DNA from: Bacteroidaceae bacterium
Lineage (GTDB): Bacteria; Bacteroidota; Bacteroidia; Bacteroidales; Bacteroidaceae
NCBI GenBank assembly: GCA_017470525.1
Contig: JAFUYM010000072.1
Location: forward strand, 1-39,147
Reading direction: 5' to 3'
DNA: 39,147 nucleotides
The translations under genes were made by a program, and so were the position numbers. Positions 1-6,772 of this stretch are shown piece by piece. A model generated the notes under the pieces. It was not told the DNA's origin. It worked only from the letters and a program-made list of their open reading frames with translations, and ran no database searches. Every line of letters starts with the position of its first letter. Positions within the stretch are counted from its first letter, which is position 1.

Positions 1-3000
1 ACGCTTGCCGCTGAGGGGAACAGGTGTGCCGTCGCACAGTTGCAGGGACACGCCCTTCGGAGCCACGTTGCCATCAACTGCAATCAGACGGACAAAGGCC
101 GTCAGCGTGTATTCGCCCGGCTCCATATCGGTCATGGTGGCCGTCAGCGTGCGGGCTTCTAACGTCGTGTTGCCCTCTGGGGCGTGGTAGAATATGTAAG
201 GATTGTTAAAGCCCGACTCATCGGCAGCGGAAGCCACGCTGACATTGTATGGCGCGTCAACCATATAGGGGGTATTCTCCATGTTGTACTCCCAGGCACT
301 CATCAGGAATCTCTTAAAGTCGTCGTAGCTTTCGCCACCGCCGCCCTCGTAGGGGTTATAGTAATTCCCGGCTACGGCATCCGTTACCAGTCCCTCGTCG
401 TATAGTTTCTTAAAAGCCGCATAGGAATACCTATACCAGGATTCTGCCACTGGTGTGCAGACATTGGTGGCCGTCAGCAGTTCGTTTTTCGTCACCTTAA
501 GTGCTCTTGCCGCGAAGGCATTGCTCTCTATGTTTGTGCGGGCCTGCTGTATGGCTTCCGTTAGCCGGTAGTAGTTGGCGTAGGTGTGATCGGTCACCAT
601 GGCCTGTTGCAGGGTGTTTCTGGCGTAGACCGACATTTTCTGGGACAATAGTTCCTCAGCCTCAGCCAAAGCTCTAGCGTAAGCCTCATCGAGTGAGGGT
701 ATCTTGGTCAGCATTAGGCTCTTGATTTGCAGAGTGTGCCAGTTGGTGCCCGCCTTCATCTGCTCCATGCTGATGTGCAGCGTGCCATTGACGACAGTGA
801 CTTCCATGGTGTACTCATCGTTCTTCTGGGTGGCTGTGCCGATGTGGGCGGTCATGGGCACGGTGACGTCATTGGCATGAAGGCACACCACATCGGTGGC
901 TCCTTCCTTTAAGTCAGAATCGAAGCCACGCCCATCGGTGTAGTAGGCATTGGCACAGAGCACGAGGGTATAGTCGCCGTACTCCAGCCCTGTGACGGTC
1001 TGCTCCATCACCGTGCCCACAGCCTCCACCGTCATCTCGTAGGTCTCCATCATCTGCGCCCTGCGCCCGTCGGCAGTTGTCACGGCGGGAGCATATTCGG
1101 TGCTGCACACGCCCCAGGCGTACCAGTCCTCCTGCGACGTGCCCACGTGGTCGGTGCGGTCGGCAGGCAGGGCGATGGTCAGGTCGGGCGTGATAGTGAG
1201 CGTTCCCTCCCCGTGTCCCTGAACAAAGTCGCCAATCAGGTAGTTGTCGGCCTTGCCGCCGCTCACGGTGATGGCGTAATTGCCCACGGGGGAATCTTTC
1301 GTGGCTGTGGTGCTGACGGTAGGCAGTTCGCTCAGGGCGGTGGTCTCGGTGTCGCCGTTGCGGAAGCCGTCGTAGGTCACAGTCAGCGTGGGGATGTCCA
1401 TGCCCGTGCCCACTGCCACGTCGTTGGGAGTGATGGTGAGCGGGGCGGGCAGGATGGTGAGGCGGCCCGGCTTGTAGGTCACGCCGTCCTGGCTGCCGCT
1501 AATCAGGATGTCGTAGGTGCCCACGGGCGAAATCTTCGTGACCATGGTGCTGAGCGTCGGCTCGCTCACGGTGCCAGGGCCAGTGACCTCATAGGTAAGC
1601 GTCGGCACGTCATCGCCATAGTACATGACGATGTCGCTGGCCTTTGCTGTGGTGTTCAAGGTGAAAGGCTCTGCCACGGGGGTCACGCCGTCGTTGCTGA
1701 GGAAAATTTCCTTGATGCTTGTCCCATTCCCTTCCCCTCCATCAATTCTGACGCTCACAATATGGGACAGTTCAAGTTCCGGGTAGGCATGAAGGTCGAT
1801 CACCACCACCTTCTGGTTCAGGTCGATGACAGCTTCTGCTTCTGGACCATCGTGATGAGTGCTGCTTATATGTACAGCACCATTTGTAATAGGATTCACA
1901 GTATCGTCCAAGTGCAGCACCATATAGTTGTAGGCAGAAAAGTCCAGTCCGCCATAATAGTTCCAGGCTGGCATTCCACCCCGAGGATACGAACTGGTGA
2001 CGTAATGCCACCCATACCCGAAGCCTTGGAATGTGTGGGTCGTCTCATCGTATGAACTCTCGCCTATGAAGAACCCGGTGTTGCTGACACCGTCTACAGA
2101 CAGTGGAAACAGACTCGAACTGATGCTGAACTCGGCGCTTAACACCTGACCCGTGCCGTCCGTGTACTCGCCGCGGAGGGTTACCGTGCCCTCTTTCCTG
2201 ACGTGCATGTTGCCTTGCTTGACGGTGACGACGCTCTCATCGGAACTGGTCCACACGGCATCGCCAGCCACGTTCCACCGCCGCCCGTTGGCAAACGTCG
2301 CCATCAGGGTGATGGGGCGCGTGTCGCCGGGATAGACCGTCGTGTAGGTGTTCTCCAGTTCCACCCGTTCGGCTCTCAACTCACTGGCGGGAGTGTATTT
2401 TGTTGTGGCATATTCCTTGGTCCATTCGAGGAAAGGTACGTAGCAAGCCTCCGGGGAGTTGTAAATCGTGGGCTGTCCGTCGGGTGAGGGCTGGTTGACA
2501 CGCGCCATGATGTTTCCTTCTGAATACAAGTTCCAACTGACATTTCCCGACTCATCGCACAGGCGCTTGAGGCCCAGCCCAAAGGTGCTCGTGCGGCCGT
2601 ATTCGCCCTCTTCGCCATACCAGGCAGTTTCGGTGATGATGAGTGGAGCCATGTTACTGGCCATCTCCATCTCTTTTGCCCATCTTTCTCTGAGCGTGTC
2701 ATAGTAGGTGTCTAAATCTGTGTTACAATAAAAATGTATGTCATAACCGATGTTCTCTCCCTCGATGGGGTAAACGGCATAGCCGCCATAGTAACTCTGA
2801 TAGCCATGCCCAGGAACCCAGATGACATTGTTGCAGCCATTGCTGCGTATGAGGTCAACCATGGGTTGGTAGTAGTCTTTCAGGGTCTTGAAGTTGTTCA
2901 CACTGCCATCGCTGCCCAGGAAAGTGCCAGGCTCACAGTCCAGCCCGAACATCACGCCTGGGTTGTTCTTGATGCGCGGGTGACGGCTGAGATAGTCTAA

Positions 3001-3447
3001 CCACATCAAGCGGCGCTGCTGCATGGGTTCGCCAATGCGTCTTGTGTAACCATCATCATAGAGTTTCACATCGGGGAAAAGCAGCACGTAGATGCCCTTG
3101 CTGTTCAGATAGTCAATCTTGGGCAATATGTAAATGTCAAACTCCTCAAGGCTTCCGTGTGAGTCGTATGGGTTGCCACAACTCATACGGGCATAGTCCA
3201 GTTTGTAGCCTGCTGCCAGAATAGAGTCAACGGTCAGTTTCCATGCGGAGAAATCGCTCGCAACATCATTTCCATAATAATAAATGTATACCCAATCACC
3301 AATCCACCCGTGCAGCGTCACGATGTCACCTTTCGGGTTCTTCAGGTAGCGACCGTCCACATGGAGCGGTTCAAGGTCTTGTGCATGGCAGATGCCGATG
3401 GTGCCCATCAACATTGCCGTCATGATCATAAGAAGTTTCTTTTTCAT
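1..3447 (-). CDS. Secreted GH5-like glycoside hydrolase with Big2 and MBG-type modules, partial (C-terminus off window)
   Basis: The frame stays open from ATG 3447 to base 1, giving the first 1149 residues; the C-terminus is outside the window. A signal peptide (MKKKLLMIMTAMLM..., ending near CHAQ) is followed by a TIM-barrel catalytic domain at about residues 25-350. Clan GH-A hallmarks are visible: a GLDCEP motif with the likely acid/base Glu172, GYDIHFYC near residue 245, and LIITETAW with the likely nucleophile Glu273. Next come a Big2-like Ig domain (about 360-440), a beta-sandwich or carbohydrate-binding-like region (about 450-590), two MBG-like repeats (about 600-750; YYGDDVPTLTYEV in the first), and another beta-rich then helical part. 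The family acts on beta-linked glucans or mannans, but the exact substrate is not readable. No other polysaccharide-utilisation genes lie beside it in this window. The GH-A assignment is firm; the GH5 family number is likely. Confidence 0.8.
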   Translation of the reverse strand, partial: MKKKLLMIMTAMLMGTIGICHAQDLEPLHVDGRYLKNPKGDIVTLHGWIGDWVYIYYYGNDVASDFSAWKLTVDSILAAGYKLDYARMSCGNPYDSHGSLEEFDIYILPKIDYLNSKGIYVLLFPDVKLYDDGYTRRIGEPMQQRRLMWLDYLSRHPRIKNNPGVMFGLDCEPGTFLGSDGSVNNFKTLKDYYQPMVDLIRSNGCNNVIWVPGHGYQSYYGGYAVYPIEGENIGYDIHFYCNTDLDTYYDTLRERWAKEMEMASNMAPLIITETAWYGEEGEYGRTSTFGLGLKRLCDESGNVSWNLYSEGNIMARVNQPSPDGQPTIYNSPEACYVPFLEWTKEYATTKYTPASELRAERVELENTYTTVYPGDTRPITLMATFANGRRWNVAGDAVWTSSDESVVTVKQGNMHVRKEGTVTLRGEYTDGTGQVLSAEFSISSSLFPLSVDGVSNTGFFIGESSYDETTHTFQGFGYGWHYVTSSYPRGGMPAWNYYGGLDFSAYNYMVLHLDDTVNPITNGAVHISSTHHDGPEAEAVIDLNQKVVVIDLHAYPELELSHIVSVRIDGGEGNGTSIKEIFLSNDGVTPVAEPFTLNTTAKASDIVMYYGDDVPTLTYEVTGPGTVSEPTLSTMVTKISPVGTYDILISGSQDGVTYKPGRLTILPAPLTITPNDVAVGTGMDIPTLTVTYDGFRNGDTETTALSELPTVSTTATKDSPVGNYAITVSGGKADNYLIGDFVQGHGEGTLTITPDLTIALPADRTDHVGTSQEDWYAWGVCSTEYAPAVTTADGRRAQMMETYEMTVEAVGTVMEQTVTGLEYGDYTLVLCANAYYTDGRGFDSDLKEGATDVVCLHANDVTVPMTAHIGTATQKNDEYTMEVTVVNGTLHISMEQMKAGTNWHTLQIKSLMLTKIPSLDEAYARALAEAEELLSQKMSVYARNTLQQAMVTDHTYANYYRLTEAIQQARTNIESNAFAARALKVTKNELLTATNVCTPVAESWYRYSYAAFKKLYDEGLVTDAVAGNYYNPYEGGGGESYDDFKRFLMSAWEYNMENTPYMVDAPYNVSVASAADESGFNNPYIFYHAPEGNTTLEARTLTATMTDMEPGEYTLTAFVRLIAVDGNVAPKGVSLQLCDGTPVPLSGKR

Positions 3448-3543
3448 ATAGGTTTAGGTTTTATTGTTAGCATTTTTGTTCGACTTCTCCCTGTCTCAAT
3501 CGTCAACATACAAAGAAAACGTAGGCAATTACTTTTCGTCTAC

Positions 3544-3664
3544 GTTTCTGAGGTATCTCCCAAACACCTAACTACCATTAACGAGTAAAAGCCCACGCCA
3601 TCAGCGTGAGCATCCGAGCCTTACTCTTGGTAGTTTCTTTATTTTGGGAGAAATTTCAGAAACA
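3544..3664. repeat. Long imperfect inverted repeat with nested stems (MITE-like or structured RNA)
   Basis: Outer arms at 3544-3564 (GTTTCTGA then TCTCCCAAA) and 3644-3664 (TTTGGGAGA then TCAGAAAC) pair over about 21 bp with a few mismatches. Inside, AACTACCA pairs with TGGTAGTT and GAGTAA with TTACTC. A CACGC/GCGTG hairpin sits at the tip. It lies about 100 bases upstream of the GH5-like gene, so it could be in that gene's 5' leader, or it could be a non-autonomous insertion. No target-site duplication was recognised. The function is unknown. Confidence 0.65.
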
Positions 3665-3692
3665 AGATTCTAAGCGGACGCTTTTCTTAATA

Positions 3693-3718
3693 TGTCTTTA
3701 TGTTGTGATGTTACATAG
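3693..3718. repeat. 26-bp direct repeat, left copy flanking the MNT/HEPN cassette
   Basis: This copy begins TGTCTTTATG and ends TTACATAG, and is identical over 26 bases to 4605-4630. It lies just beyond the 3' end of the HEPN gene. The repeat unit including one copy is 912 bp. This could be a recombination scar, an attachment-like site, or a duplicated regulatory sequence. Confidence 0.85.
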
Positions 3719-3750
3719 GCATGAGTATTAATGTGAATAAAGTTCCTTCA

Positions 3751-4158
3751 TCACTTATCTTTGTCAGCGATATACCGCTTGATTTTTTCAATGAATTGAC
3801 GAGTAGGCTCAATACGAGGAATGATTTCGCTTTCCGTTACATTATAGATGCAGTTATAATCGCTTTCTTCTCGCAGTGATTGCATCTGTGAATAGAAAGC
3901 ACCTTCTTCGACCGTGAAGATTCCTGTCTTAACATAATACATGTGGAACCGATTCACTGCCCCTCGGTGTGTGCCCACTTCATGGTGATCACACACTAAC
4001 AATGCGGTGACGGCATGAAACAAGGAATAGTATAGGCGATTTGCCAAATTGCTCCAAAACTTGACCTGACAAAGCATGTCGGTCTCAGCAAAGATCTGTT
4101 CCGCCTTCTCCATTTCTAAGGCAACGACAATCTTTCTATCTTCCTCTTTCAGACTCAT
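3751..4158 (-). CDS. HEPN domain protein, partner of the MNT nucleotidyltransferase
   Basis: This is a 135-residue all-helical protein with the HEPN (PF05168-like) signature ANRLYYSLFHAVTALL near residues 39-54. The segment THRGAVNRFHMYYVKTGIF and a later LREESDY also match this family. Its ATG overlaps the stop of the upstream nucleotidyltransferase gene by four bases (ATGA), so translation is probably coupled. HEPN proteins paired with minimal nucleotidyltransferases are often toxins (RNases) silenced by AMP transfer. Here the RX4HXY motif of HepT-type toxins is not seen; there is instead an Arg41-x6-His48 arrangement in the second helix. A non-toxin role as the substrate-binding partner of the nucleotidyltransferase is therefore also possible. 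Confidence 0.8.
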   Translation of the reverse strand: MSLKEEDRKIVVALEMEKAEQIFAETDMLCQVKFWSNLANRLYYSLFHAVTALLVCDHHEVGTHRGAVNRFHMYYVKTGIFTVEEGAFYSQMQSLREESDYNCIYNVTESEIIPRIEPTRQFIEKIKRYIADKDK

Positions 4159-4472
4159 AATAAGACCTGTTTATCTTCTTCAACGTTGTAATAAAACATG
4201 GCATGAGGACCATGGAACCAGTCGTTTTTCGTATATGTATGCACACTGAAATCTTCCCCTATATCCCATCCCCGTTCCATGATAGGATAGGAGTAGCGGG
4301 CAAAGTCATCATTTTCCACCTTCGGTTTGTCCAGCAACAGCAGCAAGTCCCAGTCGCTGTCTTCATGGTAGTCACCACGGGCACGGGAACCATAGAGGTA
4401 GAGTGTGCTGCCTTTGGGCAGAATCTTCTTCGCCACCTCCTTGATGTTGTCAATAACCTGTGAATGCCTCAT
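4155..4472 (-). CDS. Minimal nucleotidyltransferase (MNT) domain protein, MntA-like
   Basis: This 105-residue protein carries the nucleotidyltransferase fold motif GSRARGDYHEDSDWDLLLLL. Gly28-Ser29 are followed by ten residues and then Asp40-x-Asp42, which fits the GSX10DXD pattern of MntA antitoxins exactly. MntA-like enzymes transfer AMP from ATP onto the partner HEPN protein. The gene is first in a two-gene operon with the HEPN gene (4-base overlap) and has a plausible promoter at 4493-4524. The cassette lies between two perfect 26-bp direct repeats. It may be a type VII toxin-antitoxin pair, or one of the many uncharacterised MNT/HEPN pairs of Bacteroidetes. Confidence 0.85.
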   Translation of the reverse strand: MRHSQVIDNIKEVAKKILPKGSTLYLYGSRARGDYHEDSDWDLLLLLDKPKVENDDFARYSYPIMERGWDIGEDFSVHTYTKNDWFHGPHAMFYYNVEEDKQVLL

Positions 4473-4492
4473 GTCTCTTCTGTTTACAATTG

Positions 4493-4524
4493 CAAATTAA
4501 GGACTTTTTTCCTTATCCTCCAAA
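4493..4524 (-). promoter_or_regulatory. Putative promoter of the MNT/HEPN operon with an overlapping dyad
   Basis: Read on the minus strand, TTTG (4521-4524) is followed by 20 bases and TTAATTTG (4493-4500), one mismatch from the Bacteroidetes TAnnTTTG element. A short inverted repeat, AAGGA/TCCTT (4499-4514), sits between the two elements and could be an operator. The ATG follows about 20 bases downstream of the -7 element. Confidence 0.45.
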
Positions 4525-4552
4525 CAAAAATGCAACTTTTTTCAAAAGGGCA

Positions 4553-4586
4553 CAAAAAAGGCACAAAGCGGAATGTGCTTTGTGCC
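4553..4586 (-). terminator. Rho-independent terminator (minus strand)
   Basis: GGCACAAAGC (4560-4569) and GCTTTGTGCC (4577-4586) form a perfect 10-bp stem with a 7-base loop, followed on the minus strand by a run of six T. It would stop transcription coming from menA. It lies between the right 26-bp repeat and the MNT promoter, so it also insulates the MNT/HEPN cassette. Confidence 0.75.
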
Positions 4587-4604
4587 TCATCTTATATATG
4601 TGTG

Positions 4605-4630
4605 TGTCTTTATGTTGTGATGTTACATAG
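4605..4630. repeat. 26-bp direct repeat, right copy flanking the MNT/HEPN cassette
   Basis: Identical to 3693-3718. It lies upstream of the MNT/HEPN promoter and its terminator-insulated start. The next 290 bases, up to the end of menA at 4924, contain no supported gene, only a short direct repeat containing GGCTCGTCATCAC (around 4877-4913). Confidence 0.85.
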
Positions 4631-4923
4631 ACAAGTATGTTAAGTTCTATTCATTCAGGTTTGTTGGTGAAAATATCAACTGAAAAGACCGACACTTAAT
4701 GTCCACTCAAGTCTCTCACCCATGTCTTGCGGAAACGACAACGAATGTCTTCATGAAACGATAGCGAATATCTTGCTTGCTCTGTTGCCCGTCATCTCGA
4801 ACGACAGTATTCCGCATCATGCTCAAACACTCACCCGTATCTTCCGAGTTCCAACACTCGCCATCACTTTGCTCTGTGGCTCGTCATCACCTCTATCTCT
4901 GGCTCGTCATCACGGGGAATGCA

Positions 4924-6009
4924 TTACAGGAACGTGCTGACGGCAAGCAGGAGCCCGAAGAGGAAAATGTTGCGGGCAGTGGAGCCGAGGACTTGGTTGA
5001 GGGCTTTGCCATCAAGAGTCTTGAGTTGGCGGAAGGTGCGGAAATGAAGAATGAGGTAGATAAGCATGAGGGGATAGCGGATGGTGGAGAAAGGATTGAG
5101 GAACAGAGCGGTGAAGGCAAGGAGGGTAGAAATGATGCCGAGCCAAAGATAGAGGTCGAGGCAGATTTGTTCACCTTCTTTTTGCCCTTGCTGTTCGCCT
5201 AAAGCCCGTTGTTGCGCCTCTATGATGCGGACAACGATGGTGCGTTTTCCGCTCACCTTGTCTTGGTTACGGTCACGGTAATTGTTGACCATCAGGAGGT
5301 TATCAGTTGCCAAGCCCATTGCCAGCCCCGCAATGATAAGAGGGATGTTCCACCCCCCGCCTGTCATCACATAATAAGTGAAGACCACAGGGATGAGTCC
5401 AAAAAAGATGAGCACCAGGAGGTCGCCCCAACCGAGATAGGAGAGACGGGTTGTGTAGAGGAAACAGAATATGACGCAGAGGATGCCGACAAGAAGGAGT
5501 TCGAACTGCATGTGCTGAAGCATGATGGCTATGCCAATGATGCAGGAGAGAACGGTCATGATGCCAATGCCCCACTGCATGGCACGTGGAGTCACCCATC
5601 CTTGCGCACAGGCACGTTCAGGTCCGAGACGGTCTTCGCGGTCAGTGCCTTTCTTGAAGTCAAAATAGTCGTTGATGAAGTTAGCATCAATCTGCATGAA
5701 GACAGCAAAAAGGAGGCAGAGAAAGAAGGAAATGAGGAGTGAGGAGTGAGGAGTGAGGGCTGAAGGGGAAGAGTGGAAAGTTTTGACAAATGCCATCGCA
5801 CCCCCCACCAGCACGGGGGCAATGGCTCCTGTCAGTGTCTTAGGTCGGGCAGCAAGCACCCATGCGCGGATCCTCTCTCCTGCCCTCCCCCATAATGGGG
5901 AGGGAGAACCCTGCGGCGAGTTCCCTGTTGGCTTACAATCCGAATGGCTCTCCCCATTATGAGGGAGATGTCCGTCAAGACAGAGAGGGTCTTTGCTACT
6001 CGTCTTCAT
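4924..6009 (-). CDS. menA: 1,4-dihydroxy-2-naphthoate polyprenyltransferase (MenA), with an element-derived N-terminus
   Basis: MenA prenylates 1,4-dihydroxy-2-naphthoate in the inner membrane during menaquinone synthesis. The UbiA-family signatures are complete. AARPKTLTG occurs at residues 53-61. The first Asp-rich motif is NDYFDFKKGTD (113-123), with the following REDRLGP. The second motif is NNYRDRNQDKVSGKRT. Several hydrophobic helices follow. Starting at ATG 6009 gives 361 residues, about 45 more than usual at the N-terminus. The extra part comes from a palindromic repeat element (5872-5994) that directly abuts the family-conserved start of the protein. The ATG overlaps the end of the upstream MORN gene by 14 bases. 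A GTG just before LAARPKTL is the alternative start, but it would lose the usual Trp. A loop after the first helix is encoded by a 7-bp tandem repeat. Confidence 0.88.
   Translation of the reverse strand: MKTSSKDPLCLDGHLPHNGESHSDCKPTGNSPQGSPSPLWGRAGERIRAWVLAARPKTLTGAIAPVLVGGAMAFVKTFHSSPSALTPHSSLLISFFLCLLFAVFMQIDANFINDYFDFKKGTDREDRLGPERACAQGWVTPRAMQWGIGIMTVLSCIIGIAIMLQHMQFELLLVGILCVIFCFLYTTRLSYLGWGDLLVLIFFGLIPVVFTYYVMTGGGWNIPLIIAGLAMGLATDNLLMVNNYRDRNQDKVSGKRTIVVRIIEAQQRALGEQQGQKEGEQICLDLYLWLGIISTLLAFTALFLNPFSTIRYPLMLIYLILHFRTFRQLKTLDGKALNQVLGSTARNIFLFGLLLAVSTFL
5734..5754. repeat. 7-bp tandem repeat (GAGGAGT x3) inside menA
   Basis: Three perfect copies of GAGGAGT lie in the menA reading frame and encode the loop residues around TPHSSLL between the first two membrane segments. 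Because the unit is 7 bases, gain or loss of one copy would shift the frame. Confidence 0.7.
5872..5994. repeat. Palindromic dispersed element, copy A (at the MORN gene/menA junction)
   Basis: This is about 123 bp with terminal inverted repeats (CCTCTCTCC on the left, GAGAGGGTCTTTG on the right). It has two internal hairpin units built on CCCTCCCCCATAATGGGGAG and CTCCCCATTATGAGGGAG. Copy B at 13124-13248 has the same architecture and long identical blocks. Read in the menA frame it encodes HLPHNGE and SPSPLWGRAGERI, matching the peptide that copy B adds to the helicase. It starts immediately after the stop codon of the MORN gene. Confidence 0.85.
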
Positions 6010-6619
6010 CCTTCCAATACTGGATAGTGATGGTGTTGTTGGTGAAGAACATGGCACCAAACCCACGGCGGTCGTTGTTCTTATATCGCCCATAGTAGTA
6101 GTTACCATTATTATAATAGTACAGTCCCACTCCTTCGCGCTTGCCATTCACCGTTTCACCTACATATTTGTCACCGTTCTGATAAGTGAGCGACTCGAAG
6201 CGGTAAGTTTCCCCATAGTCGGCGGGGAGGCTGTACTTGTCGCCATCCTTCATGATGTAGAGCGGGTCGCCTGTGGTCAGGTCGTAACAGATGTAGTGGT
6301 CGTTAGAGCCAACCTTTGCCATCTGTGTGCCCATCTTGATGCCAAAAAGGAAATTGCCCAGACGGTACTGCCCATAGATGACTCCGTCGTTGTCGGTATA
6401 GTAGGCACCAAAGCCATAGACATTGCGCTCCTTGGTAATCTGCCCGAAATACTGCCCATAAGAAGACTTTGCCACACCACTGGCAAAATCCTTCACATAA
6501 TCGACAAAGGCTGCATCATATTGAGAGGGAATTTGCGGATATTTTTCGAGACGCGTGTACTGTGCACGCAACGAAAGAGTGAACGCCGCACAAAGAATAA
6601 AAATGAAAATCTTTCTCAT
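5996..6619 (-). CDS. Secreted MORN-repeat protein
   Basis: This 207-residue protein has a clear signal peptide (MRKIFIFILCAAFTLSLRAQ) and repeated beta-hairpin units of MORN type. Examples are YQNGDKYVGETVNGKREGVG and YYNNGNYYYGRYKNNDRRGFG near the C-terminus, with a more degenerate NVYGFGAYYTDNDGVIYGQY in the middle. MORN proteins in this phylum are mostly uncharacterised envelope or periplasmic proteins. The gene is divergent from the TonB-receptor-like gene at 6773 and shares its intergenic region. Its stop codon touches palindromic element A, and menA follows on the same strand with a 14-base overlap, so the two are probably co-transcribed. Confidence 0.75.
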   Translation of the reverse strand: MRKIFIFILCAAFTLSLRAQYTRLEKYPQIPSQYDAAFVDYVKDFASGVAKSSYGQYFGQITKERNVYGFGAYYTDNDGVIYGQYRLGNFLFGIKMGTQMAKVGSNDHYICYDLTTGDPLYIMKDGDKYSLPADYGETYRFESLTYQNGDKYVGETVNGKREGVGLYYYNNGNYYYGRYKNNDRRGFGAMFFTNNTITIQYWKDEDE

Positions 6620-6661
6620 AAAAAGGATGATGTATCTTGCTGTATCTTTTAAAAAACGTTA

Positions 6662-6669
6662 CAAAATTA
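6662..6669 (-). promoter_or_regulatory. -7 element (TAATTTTG) for the MORN/menA transcript
   Basis: On the minus strand TAATTTTG matches TAnnTTTG exactly, 43 bases upstream of the MORN gene ATG. No good -33 element was seen at the expected spacing. Confidence 0.4.
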
Positions 6670-6712
6670 CACATAATAACTCAAATTCACACCATAAAAC
6701 TAAACCTTTTCG

Positions 6713-6720
6713 TAACTTTG
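6713..6720 (+). promoter_or_regulatory. -7 element (TAACTTTG) for the outer-membrane receptor gene
   Basis: TAACTTTG matches the Bacteroidetes TAnnTTTG consensus and lies about 52 bases before the ATG at 6773. The -33 element is not evident. Confidence 0.45.
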
Positions 6721-6772
6721 TGGTCGAATTAGCTGTATTGACAAAGAAAAACCAATCAATAAAAAACAGTAT

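Noticed and set aside
1147-2055. 302-codon open frame on the plus strand
   Set aside because: Antisense to the GH5-like gene, whose frame is open throughout and carries catalytic motifs and modules.
4722-5202. Open frames on the plus strand in the menA 3' flank
   Set aside because: Short, overlapping the end of menA in antisense, without promoter or family features.
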